The translations under genes and the position numbers were made by a program. Shown piece after piece: positions 6,669 to 10,287 of a stretch of DNA of 10,287 nt. Location: the NCBI GenBank assembly GCA_030618975.1, contig JAUXCH010000106.1, positions 1-10,287 of the forward strand, in the 5' to 3' direction. The number at the start of each line of letters is the position of its first letter. Within the stretch, counting starts at the first letter, position 1. The notes under the pieces were generated by a model, which saw only the letters and a list, made by a program, of their open reading frames with translations, did not search any database and was not told the origin of the DNA. This DNA comes from Planctomycetia bacterium (GTDB lineage: Bacteria; Planctomycetota; PLA2; JAEUHO01).

Positions 6669-7711
6669 GACCCGAGGCGCCGCCGGGGTCGCGCACCCCC
6701 GTCTGCTGGATCCTCCTCCTCTCGTGGGTGGCCGTCCACGTCCTCGCCCTCGTGCTGTCGGGCGGCGTACGTGCCGCGCCGGGCTCCTGGTGGACGTGGG
6801 GCGGCCCCACGCGCGAGGTGCTCCTGAGGACCGGGGGGATGCTCCCCGAGCTCGTGCGCCTCGGCGACTGGCACCGCCTCGTCACCTACGGCTTCGTCCA
6901 CGCGTTCGTGCTGCACCTCGTCCTCAACGCGTGGGTCTTCCTCGCCGTGGGCCGCCTCCTCGAGAGCGTCATCGGTTCCGCCAGGCTCTTCCTCGTCTTC
7001 GCCGTCTCCGTCGTCGGCGGCGGCGTGGCCCACCTGCTCTGGAGCGACGCGCTGATGGTCGGCGCCTCGGGCGGCGTGTTCGGCGTCGTCGGCGCGCTGG
7101 GGGTGTGGTCCCTGAGGGCCCGCCACCCCCAGGCGAAGGCCGCCCGGACCACCGCGCTGATCTTCCTGCTCTTCTCCGCCGCCCTGTTCTTCCTGCCCGG
7201 CGTGGCGAACGACGCGCACATCGGAGGCCTCGTCACGGGCGTGGCCGCGATGGCCCTGCTCGGACCGCGGCGGAGCGAGCACGCCCCCGGAGTGGCGCTG
7301 CGCGGCGCCGCGTGGCTCGGACTCGCGCTCGTGCTGGGGGCGGGGGCCCTCCAGGCGTTCGCCTCGCCCGCCGGGCCGTCCGCCGAGACCCACGCCTTCC
7401 TCCGGGACCTGCGGACCGCGGAGAGAGTGGCCCAGCGTCTCTACGACCATCCGCGACACGCCGGGCCGGAGGAGCGCGCGGCGCTCGGCCGCAGGCTCGA
7501 CGCCCTCCTCGGGGCGCCGTTTCTCGAGGGCTGGGAGGGCGAGGAGGCCTTCGGCGCCTACGTGGCGGCCTGGCGCCCCGTCGCCACCGGCGACGTCCCC
7601 GACCCGTTCGCCTTCGACGCCCGGCTCGCGGAGGCGCGCGCGGCGTGGACCCCGTACGTGAAGCGACTGCGGCTCGATTCCGGCACGGCCCCGCCGGGCT
7701 TCGGCCGGTAG
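6665..7711 (+). CDS. Rhomboid-family intramembrane serine protease
   Basis: This 348-aa multi-pass protein cleaves transmembrane substrates inside the membrane by a Ser-His dyad. Ser135 lies in GASGGVFG (the GxSG motif) and His185 in AHIGGLVTG. His84 and Asn88 (HLVLNAW) occupy the conserved HxxxN positions that stabilise the oxyanion. Hydrophobic helices fall at ~14-32, 78-99, 106-126, 132-150, 161-180, 185-200 and 214-233, giving the six-helix core plus a seventh. Residues ~234-348 are a soluble charged C-terminal extension of unknown role, probably helical. The GTG at 6665 overlaps the xerC stop (GTGA) and has AGGAGG at 6651-6656, eight bases upstream, so translation is coupled to xerC; this ribosome binding site lies inside the codons of the recombinase's basic tail. 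Substrates are unknown. Confidence 0.92.
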   Translation: MRPEAPPGSRTPVCWILLLSWVAVHVLALVLSGGVRAAPGSWWTWGGPTREVLLRTGGMLPELVRLGDWHRLVTYGFVHAFVLHLVLNAWVFLAVGRLLESVIGSARLFLVFAVSVVGGGVAHLLWSDALMVGASGGVFGVVGALGVWSLRARHPQAKAARTTALIFLLFSAALFFLPGVANDAHIGGLVTGVAAMALLGPRRSEHAPGVALRGAAWLGLALVLGAGALQAFASPAGPSAETHAFLRDLRTAERVAQRLYDHPRHAGPEERAALGRRLDALLGAPFLEGWEGEEAFGAYVAAWRPVATGDVPDPFAFDARLAEARAAWTPYVKRLRLDSGTAPPGFGR

Positions 7712-7736
7712 GCCGGCGAGGAAGGCGGGAAGACGC

Positions 7737-9038
7737 ATGAGCAGGAACGCGGCGCCGGCGAAGAAGGTCTTCGTGACCGCGCCCAGCATGGGCTACGGCC
7801 ACCTGCGCGCGGCATTCAGTGTCGCCGAGGCGCTCGGCGTCCGACCCCTGCGCAGCGACCTCCCGCCGCTCGCCTCGCCCGGCGACCTCAAGACCTGGAA
7901 CCGGATCCGCCTCTTCTACGAGCGTGCGAGCCGCCTCTCCACGCAGCGTGGGATCGGCGCGCCCGCGGCGGCCTTCCTCGAGTGGATCACCTCGATCGCA
8001 CCCCTTCACCCGGAGCGCGACCTCTCCCTGCCGACACGCAGTGCGCACACCCTGGAGCGCCTCGCGGCCCAGGGCTTCGGACGCCACCTCGCCGCCCGGC
8101 TCGCGGCCGAGGACGCGGCGCTCGTGTCGACCTTCTACGCCGAGGCCATCGTCGCCGACCGGGCCGGCCGGGAAGGGGTCCACTGCGTCGTCACCGACGC
8201 GGACGTGAACCGGGTCTGGGCCCCGATGCGCGGCGCACGGTCGAGGATCCGCTACTTCGCGCCCACGCGCCGCGTGGTCCGCCGCCTCTCCGCCTACGGC
8301 GTGCCAGGCGAGCACGTCACCTTCACCGGGTTCCCGCTCCCTCCGAGCCTGGTCGGAACCGGGGACGAGGGGCCCCTGCTGAAGAACCTCGCGGCCCGCC
8401 TCGCCCGACTCGATCCGCGAGGGATCTTCCGCGCCCGCCTCCGGGCGAAGGCCCGGGGCCACCTTCTTCCGGCGCCCCGATCGGCGGCCTCGCGGCCGCC
8501 GCTCGTCGTGTTCGCGATCGGCGGCGCCGGCGCGCAGATGGACCTGGCGCGCGCGGTGCTGCACGGCCTGCGCGACGCGGTCCGCGCGGACCGCCTCGGC
8601 CTCGCGCTCGTCGCCGGCACCCGGAAGGAGGTCGCGGCGCGGCTGGGCAGCTACGCGGACGACGCGGGGATCGCAGAGCGCACGCGCATTCTCGTCGCGC
8701 CGGACTTCGCATCGTACTACCGCGCCTTCAACGACCTGCTCGCCGAAGCCGACGTGCTGTGGACGAAGCCGAGCGAGCTCGTCTTCTACGGGGGGCTCGG
8801 CTTGCCCCTCGTGCTTTCGCCCCCCGTCGGCGTCCAGGAGCGCGCGAACCTGCGCTGGATCCTCGACCGCGGCGCCGCCGTTCGCCAGGGCGAGGCGCGC
8901 CACGCCGGCTCCTGGCTGCTCGAGAGGATCGAGGACGGCCTCCTCGCGGGCGCGGCCTTCTCCGGCCACATGCGCCTCCCCTACGACGGCTCGCGAAGGA
9001 TCGCCCAGGCCGTACGGCAGGGCCGGGAGGACGCGTGA
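7737..9038 (+). CDS. GT-B fold glycosyltransferase, MurG/MGDG-synthase-like (GT28-type)
   Basis: This 433-aa protein resembles processive or lipid glycosyltransferases of the MGDG-synthase/UgtP/MurG type. The N-terminal Rossmann domain opens with VFVTAPSMGYGHLRAA (residues 11-26), equivalent to the GxGH acceptor loop, and contains VVTDADVNRVWAP (151-163), equivalent to the TDF..H/W segment, and TGFPLPP (197-203). The C-terminal nucleotide-sugar domain shows VVFAIGGAGAQ (257-267), then KPSELVFYGGLGLPLVL (344-360) and VQERANLRWILDRGAA (366-381), matching the donor-binding KpGgl..E.l..glP and QE..N motifs. No transmembrane segment is seen, so it is probably cytoplasmic or peripherally membrane-bound. 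The ATG has GGGAAG four bases upstream. It lies 25 bp after the rhomboid gene and overlaps the next gene by four bases. The acceptor, possibly a lipid, is inferred from the family only. Confidence 0.82.
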   Translation: MSRNAAPAKKVFVTAPSMGYGHLRAAFSVAEALGVRPLRSDLPPLASPGDLKTWNRIRLFYERASRLSTQRGIGAPAAAFLEWITSIAPLHPERDLSLPTRSAHTLERLAAQGFGRHLAARLAAEDAALVSTFYAEAIVADRAGREGVHCVVTDADVNRVWAPMRGARSRIRYFAPTRRVVRRLSAYGVPGEHVTFTGFPLPPSLVGTGDEGPLLKNLAARLARLDPRGIFRARLRAKARGHLLPAPRSAASRPPLVVFAIGGAGAQMDLARAVLHGLRDAVRADRLGLALVAGTRKEVAARLGSYADDAGIAERTRILVAPDFASYYRAFNDLLAEADVLWTKPSELVFYGGLGLPLVLSPPVGVQERANLRWILDRGAAVRQGEARHAGSWLLERIEDGLLAGAAFSGHMRLPYDGSRRIAQAVRQGREDA

Positions 9039-9733
9039 AGGTCGTCCGCACCCGACGCGGCGTCCGCATCGTCCAGCACGGGCTCGTGCTGAGCGAGATC
9101 GTGAGGAAGCCCGGTCCCACGGACAGCCTGTTCGACGTGCTCGCGGCCACGATCGCCGCGCTCGCGCCGGGACCCGACGTCGCCCTCCTCGGCTTCGCGG
9201 GCGGCGGTCTCGTGGCGCCGCTCCGCGCCATGGGCTTCGGCCATCCCCTCGAGGCCGTCGACCTCTCGCTCGAGTGCGAGGCCCTCTTTCGAGAGCACTC
9301 GGGCCCCTGGGTCGGCTCGGTCACGGTCCACGAGGGCGAGGCCGCGCGCTGGCTCCGCTCGCGCCGCCGGACCTTCGACCTGATCCTCGAGGACCTCTCC
9401 GTCGAAACGACGGGCGACGTGACGAAGCCGAACGTCAGCCTCGCCGTGCTCCCCGCGCTCATGAAGGACAAGGTCGGGCCGAGCGGCGTCGTCGTGACGA
9501 ACGTGCTGCCCGTCCCGGGGATCGCCTGGCGCGACCTCCTCGGCCGCCTCGCCGCCCCGTGGCGCGTCCGCGGCGCTCCTCGCGCGCTCGTCGTCCACCT
9601 CGCGGACTACGAGAACCGCGTCCTTCTCGCCGGGCGGCTCCCGACAGCCGGCGCGACCTCGCGCACGCTGAAGCGCCACCTCCGCGCGCTCGGCAGCGAC
9701 CAGGCCGACGGCCTCTCGGTCCGCACGCTGTAG
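9035..9733 (+). CDS. Spermidine-synthase-like / SAM-dependent methyltransferase-fold protein
   Basis: This 232-aa cytoplasmic protein has a Rossmann-like class I methyltransferase core. Motif I is VALLGFAGGGLVAPLRAMG (49-67), a glycine-rich loop of the type seen in spermidine synthases. It is followed by the acidic strand end AVDLS (Asp76), the loop VTVHEGEAARWL (96-107) and motif FDLILEDLS (114-122). The N-terminal ~30 residues form short beta strands (MKVVRTRRGVRIVQHG), as in the aminopropyltransferase N-domain. It is shorter than true spermidine synthases (about 280 aa), and their catalytic Asp/Tyr set is not clearly recognisable, so a methyltransferase or a divergent member is as likely as polyamine synthesis. 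The GTG at 9035 overlaps the glycosyltransferase stop (GTGA), with GGGAGG four bases upstream. The tight coupling suggests it acts in the same pathway as the glycosyltransferase. Confidence 0.72.
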   Translation: MKVVRTRRGVRIVQHGLVLSEIVRKPGPTDSLFDVLAATIAALAPGPDVALLGFAGGGLVAPLRAMGFGHPLEAVDLSLECEALFREHSGPWVGSVTVHEGEAARWLRSRRRTFDLILEDLSVETTGDVTKPNVSLAVLPALMKDKVGPSGVVVTNVLPVPGIAWRDLLGRLAAPWRVRGAPRALVVHLADYENRVLLAGRLPTAGATSRTLKRHLRALGSDQADGLSVRTL

Positions 9734-9753
9734 CTCCGCTCGAGGACGCGACC

Positions 9754-9771
9754 GTCAGCGGAACCGCTGAC
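9754..9771. repeat. Perfect 18-bp inverted repeat
   Basis: GTCAGCGGAACCGCTGAC has perfect 8-bp arms around AA. It lies 20 bp after the stop of the methyltransferase-fold gene and about 90 bp before the antitoxin start. It could be an operator for a dimeric regulator, or a short hairpin (GAAC loop) ending the upstream operon. No T-run follows on either strand, so an intrinsic terminator is weakly supported. Confidence 0.6.
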
Positions 9772-9791
9772 TCCACGGCAACCGACGAAGG

Positions 9792-9822
9792 CACGGACCA
9801 CGGACCGGATTCGTGCTATGGT
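9792..9822 (+). promoter_or_regulatory. Candidate promoter of the toxin-antitoxin operon with tandem CACGGAC repeat
   Basis: TATGGT at 9817-9822 (four of six consensus matches) is preceded by TGC, forming an extended -10. A weak -35 (CGGACC, 9794-9799) lies 17 bp upstream. The -35 region contains two perfect head-to-tail copies of CACGGAC (9792-9798 and 9799-9805). Transcription would start around 9829, leaving a leader of about 30 nt before the antitoxin ATG. The position fits an autoregulated toxin-antitoxin promoter, but this is by eye only. Confidence 0.45.
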
Positions 9823-9827
9823 GGGTG

Positions 9828-9843
9828 CATAGGCACATAGACA
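9828..9843 (+). promoter_or_regulatory. Tandem 8-bp repeats, candidate antitoxin operator
   Basis: CATAGGCA and CATAGACA follow each other without a gap (seven of eight bases identical) directly downstream of the candidate -10, in a patch much less GC-rich than the surroundings. Ribbon-helix-helix antitoxins commonly bind short tandem repeats near their own promoter, so this is the best operator candidate for the downstream antitoxin. Binding is inferred from position and repetition. Confidence 0.4.
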
Positions 9844-9847
9844 CACA

Positions 9848-9858
9848 AGGGGAGCCCC
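9848..9858 (+). promoter_or_regulatory. Ribosome binding site of the antitoxin gene, inside a small GGGG-CCCC inverted repeat
   Basis: AGGGGAG (9848-9854) lies four bases before the ATG at 9859. The site is also half of GGGGAGCCCC, which could fold on itself and partly mask the Shine-Dalgarno. The stem is very short, so any regulatory effect is speculative. Confidence 0.5.
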
Positions 9859-10095
9859 ATGACCCGCTGGAACTTGTCCATCGCGGATCGGACCGACCGT
9901 TTGGTGCGCGTCTTCCTTGCCCGGACGGGCCTGAAGAAGGGCGACCTGTCGGCTTTCGTCGAGGCGGCGTGCCGCGGCGAAGTCCTCCGGCGCACCGTGA
10001 CCGAGATCCAGGAGCAGAACGCCGACCTCAGCGCCGAAGACGCGATGAAGCTGGCGAACGAAGCCCTGGCGGCAGTGCGTGCGACTCCTGCTTGA
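9859..10095 (+). CDS. Ribbon-helix-helix antitoxin of a type II toxin-antitoxin pair
   Basis: This 78-aa protein has the form of an RHH/MetJ-Arc antitoxin paired with a PIN toxin. An N-terminal DNA-contacting strand (RWNLSI, residues 3-8) is followed by helix A (DRTDRLVRVFLARTG, 10-24), a KKGDLSAFVEAA turn and helix B (26-37), and a C-terminal helical acidic part (~45-72) that would wrap the toxin. Such antitoxins dimerise, bind their own promoter and neutralise the partner nuclease. The ATG has an AGGGGAG site four bases upstream. Its stop lies 17 bp inside the toxin frame, an overlap typical of such pairs. Candidate operator repeats lie just upstream. Codon use is slightly less GC-extreme than in the genes to the left, consistent with mobile cargo. 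The family call rests on fold pattern and on its neighbour. Confidence 0.8.
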   Translation: MTRWNLSIADRTDRLVRVFLARTGLKKGDLSAFVEAACRGEVLRRTVTEIQEQNADLSAEDAMKLANEALAAVRATPA

Positions 10096-10287
10096 CACGA
10101 ACATCGTCGTTTCGGGGCTGGGCTACGAACATTTGAGGCCCTACATCCACCCGGAACAGGCTCGTGTCTTCATCGAGAACGTCGAGGTCCTGGCGACAGC
10201 TGTTGCCGGGGAAGCGAAGGCCGTGGTCTCGGGCGCAGTGGTCTCGGGCGACAGGGCTGGCGTCCTGGCCCTTGGCGACGTCGAGGG
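10079..10287 (+). CDS. PIN-domain toxin, runs off window edge, apparently internally deleted
   Basis: The visible ~69 residues begin with MRLLLDTNIVVSGL, the classic PIN-domain first strand with catalytic Asp6. They end with AVVSGDRAGVLALGDVE, the usual last catalytic motif (Asp58 in SGDR). PIN toxins of the COG1569 type cleave RNA with four acidic residues, and normally about 100 residues separate these two motifs; here there are 52. After SGL the sequence jumps to YEHLRPYIHPEQARVFIEN, which resembles the mid-protein helices. It then goes directly to VLATAVAGEAKAVVSG, without the usual first half (SP..LL.EL) or the DPDD segment. A 15-bp near-exact duplication repeats AVVSG. The frame stays open throughout. 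The GTG at 10079-10081 is inferred from the LDTN motif and overlaps the antitoxin by 17 bp. The product is probably inactive as a nuclease, or the sequence is damaged by misassembly near an edge. Confidence 0.7.
   Translation, partial: MRLLLDTNIVVSGLGYEHLRPYIHPEQARVFIENVEVLATAVAGEAKAVVSGAVVSGDRAGVLALGDVE
10223..10252 (+). repeat. 15-bp tandem duplication inside the PIN toxin frame
   Basis: GTGGTCTCGGGCGCA (10223-10237) is followed at once by GTGGTCTCGGGCGAC (10238-10252); the first 13 bases are identical. In the toxin frame it repeats Val-Val-Ser-Gly, so that AVVSG appears twice just before the catalytic DR. Because 15 is a multiple of three the frame is kept. PIN proteins normally have one such strand here. 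Confidence 0.85.

Noticed and set aside
6524..7789. Long minus-strand open frame opposite the rhomboid gene (421 codons)
   Set aside because: Its translation is Gly/Glu/Arg/Ala low complexity with no family motif, and it mirrors a gene with intact catalytic motifs. Long antisense frames are expected at this GC content.
7233..8969. Minus-strand open frame of 578 codons opposite the glycosyltransferase
   Set aside because: The composition is highly repetitive Arg/Gly/Ala with no domain. The plus-strand protein has recognisable GT-B motifs over the same bases.
7982..9034. Upstream extension of the methyltransferase-fold frame inside the glycosyltransferase gene
   Set aside because: The extension is Arg/Pro/Gly-rich shadow sequence. 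The GTG at 9035 with GGGAGG four bases upstream and a GTGA overlap is a better start.
1..10287. tRNA, rRNA, CRISPR array, insertion sequence or phage att site
   Set aside because: No tRNA cloverleaf, rRNA-like stretch, regularly spaced repeat, transposase motif or tRNA-end duplication was seen on reading both strands. The tyrosine recombinase looks like a housekeeping Xer rather than a mobile-element integrase.

Overview
This is a very GC-rich bacterial window, with strong G/C bias at third codon positions and long spurious open frames on the opposite strands. It has compact gene spacing, Gram-negative-style signal peptides and a mix of GGAGG-type ribosome binding sites and starts with none. 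The species cannot be fixed from sequence alone. The mix of a TIGR00282-type phosphoesterase, secreted proteins of unknown family and a GT-B/rhomboid/Xer cluster would fit a Planctomycetota-like or other deep Gram-negative lineage, but that is a guess. The right edge cuts a gene, so the window may end at a contig or sampling boundary.

Layout. (1) 1-1363: a divergent pair. On the minus strand is the N-terminal part of exonuclease VII large subunit (xseA, running off the left edge). On the plus strand is a YmdB/TIGR00282 metallophosphoesterase. The 62-bp gap between them has no Shine-Dalgarno in front of either start, and both may be leaderless. (2) 1376-5443: a minus-strand block of four genes, in transcription order: two tandem secreted paralogues (304 and 328 aa, HEAT-like helices, unrecognised family), a 224-aa single-pass membrane protein and a 448-aa membrane-anchored coiled-coil protein. 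The last two overlap by one base (TGATG). (3) 5673-9733: a plus-strand run with 4-bp GTGA overlaps or short gaps. It holds a Xer-type tyrosine recombinase with a lysine/arginine-rich tail, a rhomboid intramembrane protease with an extra soluble C-terminal domain, a GT28/MGDG-synthase-like glycosyltransferase and a spermidine-synthase-like SAM-fold protein. (4) 9734-10287: a regulatory intergenic region (palindrome, direct repeats, plausible promoter) followed by a type II toxin-antitoxin pair: a ribbon-helix-helix antitoxin and a PIN-domain toxin.

How the genes may work together. The minus-strand block looks like a cell-envelope module: two exported soluble proteins plus two bitopic membrane proteins, function unknown. 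The plus-strand run couples chromosome-dimer resolution (Xer) translationally to a rhomboid protease and places two possible envelope or lipid enzymes downstream. The strongest anomaly is the PIN toxin. It keeps the start (LDTN) and the end (SGDR...LALG) of the fold, but about 50-60 residues that should carry two of the four metal-binding acids appear to be missing, and a 15-bp in-frame tandem duplication sits next to the last motif.
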